Below are positions 25,039 to 36,989 of a stretch of DNA of 61,058 bases, in pieces. Below the pieces are notes generated by a model. That model was not told where the DNA came from. It searched no databases and saw only the letters and a list, made by a program, of their open reading frames with translations. Where the stretch lies: contig JAGWVC010000007.1 of the NCBI GenBank assembly GCA_018971065.1, forward strand, positions 1 through 61,058, read 5' to 3'. The DNA is from Sphingomonadales bacterium (GTDB taxonomy: Bacteria > Pseudomonadota > Alphaproteobacteria > Sphingomonadales > Sphingomonadaceae). The stretch's first letter is position 1; each line of letters begins with the position of its first letter. A program made the position numbers and the translations under genes.

Positions 25039-28000
25039 CCACGCACCCGCTTCACGGCAATCAGGCGCGCGCCGTCGATCCGCGCGACTCCGTCTGGCTC
25101 TCGGCCTCGGCCGGCACCGGCAAGACCCAGGTGCTGTCGGCCCGCGTGCTGCGCCTGCTGCTCAGCGAGGGCGTCGCCCCCGATGCGATCCTGTGCCTCA
25201 CCTTCACCAAGGCCGGCGCCACCGAAATGGCGGCGCGCATCAACCAGACGCTGGCCAGTTGGGTGCGGATGGCGGACACAGCCCTGTTCCTCGAACTCGA
25301 AGCGATCGGCGCGCCGTCCGGCCCCGAAGCGCTGGCCCGCGCCCGCCGCCTGTTCACCCAGGTGCTCGATTGCCCCGGCGGTGGCCTGCGCATCGATACC
25401 ATCCACGCGTTCTCGCAATGGCTGCTGGCGGCTTTCCCCGAGGAGGCGGGCCTTACCCCGGGCACCCGCCCGATGGAAGATCGGGAGCGCGTGCTGCTGG
25501 CCCGCCAGACGCTGGCCGACCTGCTGGTCGATGCCGAGGCGCAGGGCGACGATCGCCTGCTCGATGCCGTTGCGCACCTGTCGCTGCGCATGGCGCCCGA
25601 TCAGGTGGAAGCCTGGCTGCTGCGCTGCGCCGCCGCCCGCGCGCTGTGGTTCGGCCCCGGCGCCTGGACCCCGCCGCTGCGGCCGCATCTGCACCGCACG
25701 CTTGAACTGCCCGCCGATGCCGACGAAGCGTGGCTGGCCGCGCATTGTGCCGACAATGCGTTCGATGTCGCGGCGCTGCGCTGCTGCCATGCGGCCTATG
25801 CGCAGTGGTCGGTCAAGACCGGCAAGGAAGGGTACGCGGTCATCTCAGACTGGCTGTCGGCGGGCCTCAATGCGCGACTTGCGAAACTGGATGAACTCTA
25901 CAAAATTCTGTTTACCCAGAAGGATACGGTTCGTTCTGAAAGTTCCTTGCTGAAATTCGAGGAATCCTTCGGTGAGGCGGCGCTCGCGGTTCAGGCCTCC
26001 GCGCAAAAAGTCCGCGATGCCCGCGCCGTGCTTGCGCTTGCCGATTGGCTGGCCCCGTCGCTCGAACTCGGCCGCGCCTTCGCGCTGGCCTGGGAAGAGG
26101 CCAAGAATCGCGAGGGCCTGATCGATTTCGACGACCAGATCCGCCGCGCGGCCGACCTTTTGACCCGCGCCGGCATGGCCGAATGGATTCGCTACAAGCT
26201 CGATCGCCGCTTCGATCACGTGCTGGTCGATGAGGCGCAGGACACCAACGCCGCGCAATGGGCGATCATCCGCGCGCTGACCGAGGAATTCTGGGCGGGC
26301 GAGGGCACGCACGGCTCGGGCACCCGCACCCTGTTCGTGGTGGGTGATTACAAGCAGGCGATCTTCGGCTTCCAGGGCACCAGCCCCGAAAACTTCGAGT
26401 CCGCGCGCCGCCACTTCCGCACGCTGATGGCCGATGCCGCCAGCAGCGGCCGCGCCAACCGTGACGGACCGTTCCTGCGCGAACTGGTCGAACTCGGCCT
26501 CGATCGCTCGTTCCGCACCGGCGCACCCGTCCTGTCTTTCGTGGACCGCGCCATAACCGCCATCGGTCCGGAAAAGTTCGGCCTGCCCGGCACCCCCGAA
26601 CCGCACGAAGGCGCGAGTCGCCCCGGGCAGGTCGTGCTGTGGAAGCCGGTCGGCGAAGTCTCGACCGATGAGGCACTGCCCGAAGACGCCGAACCCGGCG
26701 AGGAATCGTGGCTGTCGCGGCCCGAACGCGAACTGGCCGATCGCATCGCCCGGCAGGTGCGGCACTGGCTCGATACCGGCTTCCCGCTGCACAAGCCCAG
26801 CCCGCCGCGCAATTCTGAAGCCGGCGATGTCATGGTGCTGGTGCGCAAGCGTGGCGCGCTGGCCGGGCTGATCGTCGCGCGCCTCCATGCCGCGGGCGTT
26901 CCGGTTGCCGGTGTCGATCGCCTGCGCCTCGGCGCGCCGCTGGCGGTGCGCGATCTGGTTGCCGCGCTGCGCTTCGCCGCGCAACCGCTTGACGATCTCA
27001 ACCTTGCCGCGCTGCTGGTCTCGCCGCTGCTCGGCTGGACTCAGGAACAACTGCTCGAACACGGCTGGCGCGAAAAGGGCGTGGCGCTGTGGGATCACCT
27101 GCGCCGCTCGGCCGATCCCCACGTCAGCGCCAGCCTCGCCGCGTTGCGCGCGCTGCTGGCGCTGGCCGATTACGAGCCGGTCCAGGCGCTGCTGCACTGG
27201 CTGCTGGTCGGCCCGTGGCAAGCCCGCAGCAAGCTGGCGGCGCGGCTGGGGGATGAGGTCAACGACCCGCTCGACGAACTGGTCAATGCCGCGCACGCCT
27301 ATGCCGCCACCGCCACGCCCAGCCTCGTCGGCTTCCTCGCGTGGTTCGACGCCGGCGAGGGCGAGCTGAAGCGCGAGGCCGACGGCGCCGGCGGGCTGGT
27401 CCGGGTGATGACGGTCCACGGCTCAAAAGGCCTGCAGGCGCCGATCGTCATCCTGGCCGATGCCGCCGCCAATCCCGAAACCGGCCGCCCGTCCGATCTC
27501 GACCTGCCCGATCCCGCCGCCGCGCTTTCCGGGCAGGAACGCACCGTGCCGTTCCCCGGCCTGTCGAAGCCCGACAAGGTCGGGCCGATCGCCCGCGCCG
27601 AAGCCGCCAACAGGCAGGCCGATGCCGAGGAACACTGGCGCCTGCTTTACGTCGCGATGACCCGCGCCGAGGAAGCGCTCTACATCACCGGCGCCATGAA
27701 GGGGCGCGAGAAGGAAGCCGCGCCCGAATCGTGGTATGCGCGCCTTGCCGCCGTCGATCCGGAAGGCGAATGGCTCGACGATCCGATCTGGACCGCCCGC
27801 CGCGAATACGGCGCTGCCCCGCCGCCGGTTGCCCGCGTTGCGACACAGAAGCCGCTGATCGACCAACTCGGCAAGCCCGGCTGGCTCACCCGCCGGCCCG
27901 CCGCCGAACCGCGCCCGCCCAAGCCGCTGGCGCCATCGTCGGCCGGTGAGGATTTCAGCCCCGATCCGCCGCTGAAGGGTGTCAGCCCGCAGGCACTGGC

Positions 28001-28529
28001 CCAGGCCGCCCGGCGCGGCACGCTGGTCCACAAGCTGCTGGAACGCCTGCCCGCATTGGCCGAGGCCGAACGCGCCCCCGCCGCCGCCGCCTGGCTGGCG
28101 CGACAGGCCGCCGATCTGGGCGAAGCCGCCCGCGCCGACATCGCCGCCGCCGCGCTCACCGTGATTGCCGATCCGCGCTGGGCCGACCTGTTCGGCCCGC
28201 AGGCGCTCGCCGAAATCCCCATCGCCGCCACCGTCGGCGAACGGGTCATCGCCGGCGCCATCGACCGGCTGCTGATCACGCCTGACCGCATCCGCATCGT
28301 CGATTTCAAGTCCGCCCGCCGCCCGCCCGAAACGCTGGAACAGGTGCCGCATTCGATCCTGCGCCAGATGGCGGCTTATGCCCTCGCGCTGGAAGCCGCC
28401 TATCCCGGCCGCACGATCGAGGCGGCGCTGCTTTACACGCAGACTCCCAACCTGATCGAAATTCCCGCGCCGGTGCTGGAACGGCACAAACAGGCCTTGT
28501 CCGCCACACAGGAATCCTTGGCGCTGTGA
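25035..28529 (+). CDS. addA: Double-strand break repair helicase AddA
   Basis: UvrD-like superfamily 1 helicase with a C-terminal nuclease, 1164 residues. Walker A SASAGTGKT is at 23-31, the Walker B VLVDEAQDT and motif III VGDYKQAIFGFQG follow, and motif VI LLYVAMTRAEEALY lies near 870. The second nuclease centre is in IVDFKSAR with a QMAAYALAL helix. The ATG at 25035 overlaps the addB stop (ATGA). AddA and AddB act as a heterodimer at double-strand ends and recognise a Chi-like sequence in other species. Confidence 0.95.
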   Translation: MTTHPLHGNQARAVDPRDSVWLSASAGTGKTQVLSARVLRLLLSEGVAPDAILCLTFTKAGATEMAARINQTLASWVRMADTALFLELEAIGAPSGPEALARARRLFTQVLDCPGGGLRIDTIHAFSQWLLAAFPEEAGLTPGTRPMEDRERVLLARQTLADLLVDAEAQGDDRLLDAVAHLSLRMAPDQVEAWLLRCAAARALWFGPGAWTPPLRPHLHRTLELPADADEAWLAAHCADNAFDVAALRCCHAAYAQWSVKTGKEGYAVISDWLSAGLNARLAKLDELYKILFTQKDTVRSESSLLKFEESFGEAALAVQASAQKVRDARAVLALADWLAPSLELGRAFALAWEEAKNREGLIDFDDQIRRAADLLTRAGMAEWIRYKLDRRFDHVLVDEAQDTNAAQWAIIRALTEEFWAGEGTHGSGTRTLFVVGDYKQAIFGFQGTSPENFESARRHFRTLMADAASSGRANRDGPFLRELVELGLDRSFRTGAPVLSFVDRAITAIGPEKFGLPGTPEPHEGASRPGQVVLWKPVGEVSTDEALPEDAEPGEESWLSRPERELADRIARQVRHWLDTGFPLHKPSPPRNSEAGDVMVLVRKRGALAGLIVARLHAAGVPVAGVDRLRLGAPLAVRDLVAALRFAAQPLDDLNLAALLVSPLLGWTQEQLLEHGWREKGVALWDHLRRSADPHVSASLAALRALLALADYEPVQALLHWLLVGPWQARSKLAARLGDEVNDPLDELVNAAHAYAATATPSLVGFLAWFDAGEGELKREADGAGGLVRVMTVHGSKGLQAPIVILADAAANPETGRPSDLDLPDPAAALSGQERTVPFPGLSKPDKVGPIARAEAANRQADAEEHWRLLYVAMTRAEEALYITGAMKGREKEAAPESWYARLAAVDPEGEWLDDPIWTARREYGAAPPPVARVATQKPLIDQLGKPGWLTRRPAAEPRPPKPLAPSSAGEDFSPDPPLKGVSPQALAQAARRGTLVHKLLERLPALAEAERAPAAAAWLARQAADLGEAARADIAAAALTVIADPRWADLFGPQALAEIPIAATVGERVIAGAIDRLLITPDRIRIVDFKSARRPPETLEQVPHSILRQMAAYALALEAAYPGRTIEAALLYTQTPNLIEIPAPVLERHKQALSATQESLAL

Positions 28530-28589
28530 TCCTTGCCAAGCGCGGCCCATGACCTACATTGGCGGGCAACACTTTCAGGAGAATTCCCA

Positions 28590-28910
28590 ATGGCCACCAG
28601 GAAAGCCACCGACGCCAGCTTCGCCGCCGACGTCCTCCAGTCGTCGAAGCCGGTCCTCGTGGACTTCTGGGCCGACTGGTGCGGCCCCTGCAAGATGATC
28701 GCGCCCGCGCTGGAGGAAATCAGCGAAGAACTCGCCGACCAGGTCGAGATCGTCAAAGTTGACATCATGGAGAACACTGAGACCGCCAGCAAGTTCGGCG
28801 TCCAGTCGATCCCGCTGCTGATCCTGTTCAAGGATGGCCAGCCCGCCGCGCAAAAGCTCGGCGCCGCCCCGAAGGGCCAGCTCAAGGCCTGGCTCGAAGG
28901 CGCCCTCTAG
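28590..28910 (+). CDS. trxA: Thioredoxin
   Basis: Thioredoxin of 106 residues with the WCGPC active site in [11 protein letters not shown], the cis-Pro in SIPLL and the buried Asp of FWAD. It reduces disulfides in the cytosol and receives electrons from thioredoxin reductase. AGGAG lies 8 bases before the ATG at 28590; the longer frame from 28533 lacks a site. It follows addA by 60 bases and ends the divL-addA run. A hairpin begins 1 base after the stop. Confidence 0.96.
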   Translation: MATRKATDASFAADVLQSSKPVLVDFWADWCGPCKMIAPALEEISEELADQVEIVKVDIMENTETASKFGVQSIPLLILFKDGQPAAQKLGAAPKGQLKAWLEGAL

Positions 28911-28911
28911 A

Positions 28912-28957
28912 ATGCGATGACAAAAAGTGGGAACCGGTTTTTGTCGAAAAATCGCAT
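28912..28957. repeat. Interspersed palindromic repeat with AGTGGGAACCGGTT core, probable trxA terminator
   Basis: ATGCGAT (28912-28918) pairs with ATCGCAT (28951-28957), and inside them GACAAAAA (28919-28926) pairs with TTTTTGTC (28938-28945). The core AGTGGGAACCGGTT is familiar to me from dispersed palindromes in many alphaproteobacteria. It directly follows trxA and probably helps to end that transcript. Confidence 0.6.
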
Positions 28958-28968
28958 GATAACAAAAA

Positions 28969-29862
28969 TTAGAGCATGATAACATTGGTTAATCCAATGT
29001 CATCATGCTCCAAGCGGCTTACAGGTGAAGGGCTGACGCTCAGCCCTTCACCTGTAAGCCGGCCGGCCAGCTCATCCCACAGCGCCGGGGTCGATGCGCC
29101 CAGCAGCCCCGGCTGCATGTGTTCCTGCACCAGATAGGGCCGCCCGTCGGGCCGCGCCACCTTGCCCCCGGCCTCGTTGACGAACAGCACCCCCGCCGCA
29201 TGGTCCCACGCCAGCGTGCGCGAGAAGATCGTCAGGTCGTTCTCGCCCAGCACGATGCGTGGATACTGCTCGGCGGCGCAGCGCGGAATGTCCACTGTCG
29301 CATAATGCGGCGCTATGTGCGCCTTGAGCGCGGCGCGTTCGGCCTCATCGGCGAACACGAAGCTGATCGCGGCCACCGGCGGCACCAGCCCGCTGCCGCG
29401 CGAAACCACGCGCTCATCGTTGATCCACGCGCCCTGGCCCTTGCGGGCGCGACACAGCCGGTCCTTCAGCGGATCATAGATCCACCCCCCGATCGTCTCG
29501 CCCTTTTCCGCCAATGCCACCAGAATCCCGAACGGCGGCTTGCCCGCGGCAAAGTTGTTGGTGCCGTCCACCGGATCGATGATCCAGCACAGCGAATCGC
29601 CCAGATGGTCCAGCACCGACGGATCGGCATGGGCCGCTTCCTCGCCCACAATCGCCGCCTCGGGCAGCACTTTCGCCAGCCCTTCCGCCAGGATCAGCTC
29701 GCTTTCCTTGTCGGCAATGGTGACCAGATCTTCCAGCCGGGCGCCGGGGTCCTTGTCGACGATCTCGTGCGCCGCCAGCGACTGATAGCGCGGCATGATC
29801 GCGCGCGCGGCGGCGTCTCGCATCACCGCGATCACGGCGCGGTCCAGGGCTTGTTCTTGCAT
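28969..29862 (-). CDS. Inositol-monophosphatase-family phosphatase with repeat-derived tail
   Basis: Lithium-sensitive-type Mg-dependent phosphatase of 297 residues. The metal site is complete: VGEEAA, DPVDGTNNF and WDHAAG. The family covers inositol monophosphatase, histidinol phosphatase (HisN) and PAP/CysQ phosphatase, and I cannot separate these here. The start is ATG 29862 or 29865, behind AGGAACGG; the frame continues to 29997 without a site. The last 30 or so residues, from about AGRLTGEG to the end, are encoded by two hairpins and are not expected in the family, so the natural stop may have been lost by insertion of the repeat. It converges with trxA. Confidence 0.85.
   Translation of the reverse strand: MQEQALDRAVIAVMRDAAARAIMPRYQSLAAHEIVDKDPGARLEDLVTIADKESELILAEGLAKVLPEAAIVGEEAAHADPSVLDHLGDSLCWIIDPVDGTNNFAAGKPPFGILVALAEKGETIGGWIYDPLKDRLCRARKGQGAWINDERVVSRGSGLVPPVAAISFVFADEAERAALKAHIAPHYATVDIPRCAAEQYPRIVLGENDLTIFSRTLAWDHAAGVLFVNEAGGKVARPDGRPYLVQEHMQPGLLGASTPALWDELAGRLTGEGLSVSPSPVSRLEHDDIGLTNVIML
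28972..29060. repeat. Two adjacent long hairpins
   Basis: The first stem is 28972-28988 with 28994-29010 (17 bp, one mismatch, loop TTAAT). The second stem is 29016-29036 with 29040-29060, a perfect 21-bp inverted repeat around a 3-base loop CGC. They lie between convergent genes and are read as the last 30 or so codons of the inositol-monophosphatase-family gene. They may serve as a bidirectional terminator or be remnants of a mobile palindrome. Confidence 0.8.
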
Positions 29863-29996
29863 CATCCGTTCCTGCGCCAGCGTGCCCGCCCATGCAACCC
29901 CCGCCGAGCCGTTCCCCCGCCGCGACCGCCCGGTGAACGCCCGCGCCGTTCGCGCATTGGTGATGCGGAAGGGCACTCGATGGAAGGAGCCGCACA

Positions 29997-30413
29997 ATGC
30001 GCAATTTCGTTATCACCGCCGCCATCCTGGCGATTGCCGCCCCGCTGGCCGGAGCCGCCCAGCCTTATCGCGACCAGGATCGCGCCGATCAATGGCGCAC
30101 TGATCAATGGCAGGCCGATCACCGCGACCACGACCGCGTCGATCGCGGCAACTTCTGGCGCGATGCCCCCGGTTCGGCCTGGGATCGCATTTCGTGGATT
30201 CAGCAGCGCATCGAACGCGGTCGCGCCGATGGCACGCTGACCGGCCGCGAATACTGGCGCAGCGCGCAGGAACTGCGCAGCATCCGCCAGATCGCCTGGC
30301 GCCTTCGCGAGCGCGACGGCGGCCGACTGACTGTTACCGATGCCAGCTATGTCCAGGATCGGCTCGATCGGCTGAGCCAGCAGGTCCGCTGGGACCGTCG
30401 CGACCACGATTGA
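29997..30413 (+). CDS. Small exported charged protein
   Basis: A protein of 138 residues with a Sec signal peptide (MRNFVITAAILAIAAPLAGA). The mature part is very rich in Asp, Arg, Gln, Trp and His, with short repeats around DQWRTDQWQAD and DHRDHDR, and it is likely periplasmic. AAGGAG precedes the ATG. It overlaps no gene and is divergent from the phosphatase, sharing a 134-base promoter region with it. I recognise it only as one of the small RxxD-rich envelope proteins seen in sphingomonads; the function is unknown. Confidence 0.75.
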   Translation: MRNFVITAAILAIAAPLAGAAQPYRDQDRADQWRTDQWQADHRDHDRVDRGNFWRDAPGSAWDRISWIQQRIERGRADGTLTGREYWRSAQELRSIRQIAWRLRERDGGRLTVTDASYVQDRLDRLSQQVRWDRRDHD

Positions 30414-30424
30414 CAACAGTGAGG

Positions 30425-30449
30425 GCAGGGGGCCACAGCGGCCCCGCCC
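30425..30449. terminator. Weak bidirectional hairpin between convergent genes
   Basis: GGGGCC / GGCCCC around a 5-base loop, flanked by partly paired GGGC/GCCC, lies in the 37 bases between two convergent stops. There is no T run, so termination is only likely. Confidence 0.4.
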
Positions 30450-30450
30450 G

Positions 30451-31677
30451 TCAGCTCCGGTAATCGGCGTTGATCGAGATATAGCCGTGAGTCAGGTCGC
30501 AGGTCCACACCGTGGCGCGGCCGTCACCCAGCCCCAGGTCCACCTCGATCGCGATGTCCTGCCCCTTCAGGTGTGCCGCCACCGGGGCCTCGTCATAGCC
30601 GGCCACGGGCAGGCCTTCACGCGCGCACCACACCCCGCCGAACCCGATCGACAGCCTGTCGCGGTCCGCCGGCTCCCCCGCCTTGCCCACCGCCATGACC
30701 ACACGGCCCCAGTTGGCGTCCTCGCCGGCGATCGCGGTCTTCACCAGCGGCGAATTGGCGATGGCAAGGCCGACCTTGCGCGCGCTCTCGTCACTCACCG
30801 CGCCGGAAACGCTGACGGCGATGAACTTCTGCGCGCCTTCGCCGTCGCGCACCACCAGATGCGCCAGTTGCCGGCACACATCCTCCAGCGCCGCCGCGAA
30901 GGCATCGGCACCCGGGCAGCCGCCACAGTTGATGATCTGGTTGCCCGCCTTGCCGGTGGCGAAGGCCAGCACCGTGTCGCTGGTCGATGTGTCGCTGTCG
31001 ACGGTGATGCAGTTGAACGTGCGGTCCGCAGCGGCTGACAGCAGTTCCTGCAGATAACCGGGCGCGATCGCGCAGTCGGTGAACACATAGCCCAGCATCG
31101 TCGCCATGTCGGGCGCGATCATGCCGCTGCCCTTGATGATCGCGGCCAGCGTCACCGTACGCCCGTCGACGATCGCGGTCGCCAGCGCGCCCTTGGCGAA
31201 CGTGTCGGTGGTGCCGATCGTGTTCGCGGCATCCTCCCACGTGCACAGCGGGGCAGCCAACGCCGCCGCCACCCCGTCGCGCGCCTTGTCCTTGGGCAGC
31301 GGCACGCCGATCACCCCGGTGGAGGAAACGAACACCTCGGCCGGTGCGCAGCCCAGATGGTCGGCCACCTGGCGCATGATCTGCTCGACCGCCTCGCGCC
31401 CCCGATAGCCGGTGAAGGCGTTGGAATTGCCGGCATTCACCACCAGCGCCCGCGCCCGCCCGGCCTTCACCGCCTCGCGCCCCAGTTCCACCTCGCTCGA
31501 ACAGCAGACGTTGCGGGTGAACACGCCCGCCACCGCCGTGCCTTCGGCCAGCTCGACATAAGTCAGGTCGCAGCGCCCCCAATCCTTGTACCCGGCGCGC
31601 GCAACGCGGGGCGTCACCCCGGCGATCATCGGTAGGGCGGGGAAGGGGCTGGCGAGCGGCGAAACGGCATCTGACAT
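30451..31677 (-). CDS. argJ: Bifunctional ornithine acetyltransferase/N-acetylglutamate synthase
   Basis: Transfers the acetyl group from N-acetylornithine to glutamate in arginine synthesis, and usually can also use acetyl-CoA. It is 408 residues. The protein is made as one chain that cuts itself before the nucleophile Thr193 in GMIAPDMATML, and the oxyanion Thr-Thr-Gly-like stretch SSTGVIG at 118-124 is present. The ATG at 31677 is the first start of the frame. It stands alone, with the TonB-domain protein diverging from it. Confidence 0.95.
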   Translation of the reverse strand: MSDAVSPLASPFPALPMIAGVTPRVARAGYKDWGRCDLTYVELAEGTAVAGVFTRNVCCSSEVELGREAVKAGRARALVVNAGNSNAFTGYRGREAVEQIMRQVADHLGCAPAEVFVSSTGVIGVPLPKDKARDGVAAALAAPLCTWEDAANTIGTTDTFAKGALATAIVDGRTVTLAAIIKGSGMIAPDMATMLGYVFTDCAIAPGYLQELLSAAADRTFNCITVDSDTSTSDTVLAFATGKAGNQIINCGGCPGADAFAAALEDVCRQLAHLVVRDGEGAQKFIAVSVSGAVSDESARKVGLAIANSPLVKTAIAGEDANWGRVVMAVGKAGEPADRDRLSIGFGGVWCAREGLPVAGYDEAPVAAHLKGQDIAIEVDLGLGDGRATVWTCDLTHGYISINADYRS

Positions 31678-31801
31678 GGTGGAAACACTCCCGATCGGCC
31701 CGTCCCATATTGGCGCAAGCCCGGCGTCGCAAGCGGTTGTGGCCCACGCCTACCCGCTGGTAACCTCCGGGCAACCACGATTCTGCCGAAAGGCCCGCCC
31801 G

Positions 31802-32434
31802 ATGTCCCTGCTGCTTGCCGTCCTTGCCGCCGCCGCCGAAATGACCGCAGCTTCCGAGGGCGCCTCGACGATGGTGGAGGCCGCCGCCGTCTCGGCCTCG
31901 GTGAACCTGCGCCCGGCGATTCCGCTGAATTACCCCGGCACCTGGGCCACCACTAACGACTACCCGGTCCGCGCGCTGCACAACATGGAACAGGGCGCCA
32001 CCGGCTTCTCGCTGACGATCGATCCGCGCGGCCGGGTCGCCGCCTGCCTGGTCACCGAACCCTCCGGCTCGATCGACCTGGATGAGGCCACCTGCCGCCT
32101 CGTCGCCGACCGCGCCCGCTTCCAGCCCGCCACCGATGGCCGGGGCAGGGCGGTCGAGGGTGCTTACACCAGCCGGGTCCACTGGGTCCTGCCCAGCGCC
32201 CGCAACGCGCTGCAACCCGGCTCGCTGCGTTTCACCTTCACCGTCGATGCCAGTGGCGCCAAGAAGGACTGCACCGTCGGCGAAGCCGTGGGCGGCCCCG
32301 CCGCATCGATGCCCGCCGGCGATGTGCCCTGCGCGATGATCCCGTTCAACGGCCGCTATACCGACGATGCCGGCAACGGCGTGGCCAAGCGCGTCACCAT
32401 CACCCAGACGGTCGCGGTGGAAGCGGTGCCGTAA
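31802..32434 (+). CDS. Exported protein with TonB C-terminal-like domains
   Basis: A protein of 210 residues. The N-terminus (MSLLLAVLAAAAEM) is a short hydrophobic segment, either a signal peptide or an anchor. At about 50-130 there is a TonB C-terminal domain recognisable by YPVRAL, GFSLTIDPRGRV, CLV, and RARFQPATDGRG. After about 135 a second, degenerate copy seems to follow (LRFTFTVDASG, DCTV, CAMIPFNGRYTDDAG). It lacks the long Pro-rich spacer of true TonB, so it may not energise receptors but bind in the periplasm. The start at 31802 has AAAGG upstream; the open frame extends back into argJ by chance. Confidence 0.78.
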   Translation: MSLLLAVLAAAAEMTAASEGASTMVEAAAVSASVNLRPAIPLNYPGTWATTNDYPVRALHNMEQGATGFSLTIDPRGRVAACLVTEPSGSIDLDEATCRLVADRARFQPATDGRGRAVEGAYTSRVHWVLPSARNALQPGSLRFTFTVDASGAKKDCTVGEAVGGPAASMPAGDVPCAMIPFNGRYTDDAGNGVAKRVTITQTVAVEAVP

Positions 32435-32503
32435 GCATCGGCCATCGCATTGTTCGGTAACGGCTGGACGCACCCCTCCGCCGCGCCTATATCCCCGGGC
32501 ACG

Positions 32504-32773
32504 ATGCTTCGTTTCCTGCTCTCGCTGCTTGCGCTCATCAGCGGTCTTGCCGTTCCCGGCATGGCCGAGGCGCGGCTCTACGGGCCCAGCGAAACCGAGA
32601 TCGGCGCACCCGCAAACCCGGTTCAGGCCGCCCCTGCCGAAGCGCGCCACGCCGCGCTGATCCCGGCGCGGCCGTGCTTCCGGTTGCGGCGCGGCATCCC
32701 GGTCGTTCGCCCGGGCCTGGCCTTCGCCGTCCCGGCGCCGGTCCTTGTCGGTATCGACCGCGCCCGCGAATAG
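32504..32773 (+). CDS. Small exported protein
   Basis: A protein of 89 residues with a good Sec signal peptide (MLRFLLSLLALISGLAVPG, cleavage after AEA). The mature peptide is about 66 residues, Ala/Pro/Arg-rich, with one cysteine. The start is the second in-frame ATG, chosen for the signal peptide; ribosome binding is weak. It sits 69 bases after the TonB-domain gene and 90 bases before secA. I do not recognise a family and cannot exclude that it is not translated. Confidence 0.5.
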   Translation: MLRFLLSLLALISGLAVPGMAEARLYGPSETEIGAPANPVQAAPAEARHAALIPARPCFRLRRGIPVVRPGLAFAVPAPVLVGIDRARE

Positions 32774-32863
32774 CGCGCCCGCGCCTTTACGTCCCCATTC
32801 CTGCGCGCGCCGGGCCAGTGCCCCGCCTTGCGCGATTCCCCATACAGAATCGGAAAAATCCCC

Positions 32864-35554
<2,691 letters not shown>

Positions 35555-35696
35555 TGATGCATGCGGATTTGGCCCGGGGAGGGCTGCGAAACGGCGTGTT
35601 CTGCGCTTCCGGTGCTCACGTACTGAAAGTACGCTGCGCTCCGGTTCTCGAACCCACCATTTCTCGCTCCACCCCGCACCAAATCCGCACGCATCA
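35555..35696. repeat. 142-bp element with 18-bp terminal inverted repeats
   Basis: TGATGCATGCGGATTTGG (35555-35572) and its complement at 35679-35696 match at 17 of 18 positions and enclose 106 bases. In the middle is a perfect CGTACT-GAA-AGTACG hairpin (35619-35633), and GC-rich arms around it can also pair in part. It begins 1 base after the secA stop. It has no open frame with a real start. It could be a MITE, a dispersed sphingomonad repeat or a complex terminator. Confidence 0.65.
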
Positions 35697-35828
35697 TCGC
35701 GTTGTGCCAATTTCCCGCGCTGCCGCAATCCGCCCCGGCGTTTGACGGCACCGCCACACCGGCATAGCCTGTAACCCAGCGATCACATGCCGCCGGTCGA
35801 GCGGCCCCGCTGGGAGACCCGCTGCGCC

Positions 35829-36989
35829 ATGACCGACTTTTCCGGCCTGTTCACCCCGTTCCAGATCGGTGGACACACCCTGCCGAACCGCATCGTCTTC
35901 CCGCCGATGGGCCTTGAAGTCTGCGAGGACGGCGTGCCCAGCGATGAGGCCGCCGAATACTATGCCCGCCGTGCCGAGGGCGGCGCCAGCCTGGTCATCA
36001 CCGAAGGCGTCTATATCGATCACCCCAGTTCGGGCGACAACCCGCTGCTCGGCCGCTGGTCGGGGCAGGCCGCGTTCGACGGCTGGCGCCATGTTGCCAC
36101 CAAAGTCCACGAAAAAGGCGGCCTTACCGTGCCCGAACTGTGGCACGTCGGCCTGATCTATCGCGGGCCGGACCTGATGACCGGCAAGGACGTCGATTTC
36201 CGCGCCGAACTCGGCCAGGTCAGCCCTTCGGGCTTCATCGCACCCGGCAAGCAGGTCTGCGACGGGATGACCGAGGCGCAGATTGCCGAGGTCATCGCCA
36301 GCTATGCGCGCGGCACCGCCAAGGCGGTCGAGCTCGGCTATGACGGCATCGAACTGCACGGCGCTCACGGCTACCTGATCGACCAGTTCCTGTGGGCTGC
36401 GCTGAACCGCCGCAGCGATCGCTATGGCGGTAGCCCACGGGCGAGGGGGCAGTTCCTTGCCGACATCGTCACCGCCTGCCGCGCCGAACTGAAGCCGGGG
36501 ATGCCGCTGATCGTGCGCATCTCGAACTGGAAGATGGTCGATTTCGCCGCGCGCCTGGCCGAAACCCCCGGGGAACTGGAAGAACTGCTGGCCCCTGCGG
36601 TCGATGCCGGGGTGGACCTGTTCGACTGCTCGCAGCGCCGCTTCTGGGAGCCGTGCTTCGAGGACGGTACTGACCTCAACATGGCCGGCTGGGTGAAGAA
36701 GGTTACCGGCGTGCCCTCCTGCACGATCGGTTCGGTGGGACTGGACTCCGATTTCTTCACCAACCTTGCCGAGGGAAAACAGTCCGACCTCAACCTGAAG
36801 ACGCTGGACGAGCTGATGCGCCGCTTCGATCGCGGCGATTTTGACCTTGTCGCCGTTGGCCGCGCGATGATTGCCGAGCCGGACTGGCCCCGGCTGGTGC
36901 AGGCGGGCCGCCTCGACCAGCTCAAGCCGTTCACTCCCAAGGCATTGGACGAGGCGCTGATGGAACACGTCGAGGAGCCGCAGGCATGA
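35829..36989 (+). CDS. NADH:flavin oxidoreductase, Old Yellow Enzyme family
   Basis: FMN-dependent ene-reductase-like protein of 386 residues. The N-terminal LPNRIVFPPM binds FMN, the EGV loop follows, and the catalytic region is IELHGAHGYLIDQFL with the usual RRSDRYGGS. The C-terminal half lacks the iron-sulfur and FAD domains of 2,4-dienoyl-CoA reductase, so it is the short type. GGGAGA lies before the ATG at 35829. The stop overlaps the next SDR start (ATGA), so both are made together. Reduction of an activated double bond in a ring compound, then oxidation by the SDR, is a reasonable inference. Confidence 0.9.
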   Translation: MTDFSGLFTPFQIGGHTLPNRIVFPPMGLEVCEDGVPSDEAAEYYARRAEGGASLVITEGVYIDHPSSGDNPLLGRWSGQAAFDGWRHVATKVHEKGGLTVPELWHVGLIYRGPDLMTGKDVDFRAELGQVSPSGFIAPGKQVCDGMTEAQIAEVIASYARGTAKAVELGYDGIELHGAHGYLIDQFLWAALNRRSDRYGGSPRARGQFLADIVTACRAELKPGMPLIVRISNWKMVDFAARLAETPGELEELLAPAVDAGVDLFDCSQRRFWEPCFEDGTDLNMAGWVKKVTGVPSCTIGSVGLDSDFFTNLAEGKQSDLNLKTLDELMRRFDRGDFDLVAVGRAMIAEPDWPRLVQAGRLDQLKPFTPKALDEALMEHVEEPQA

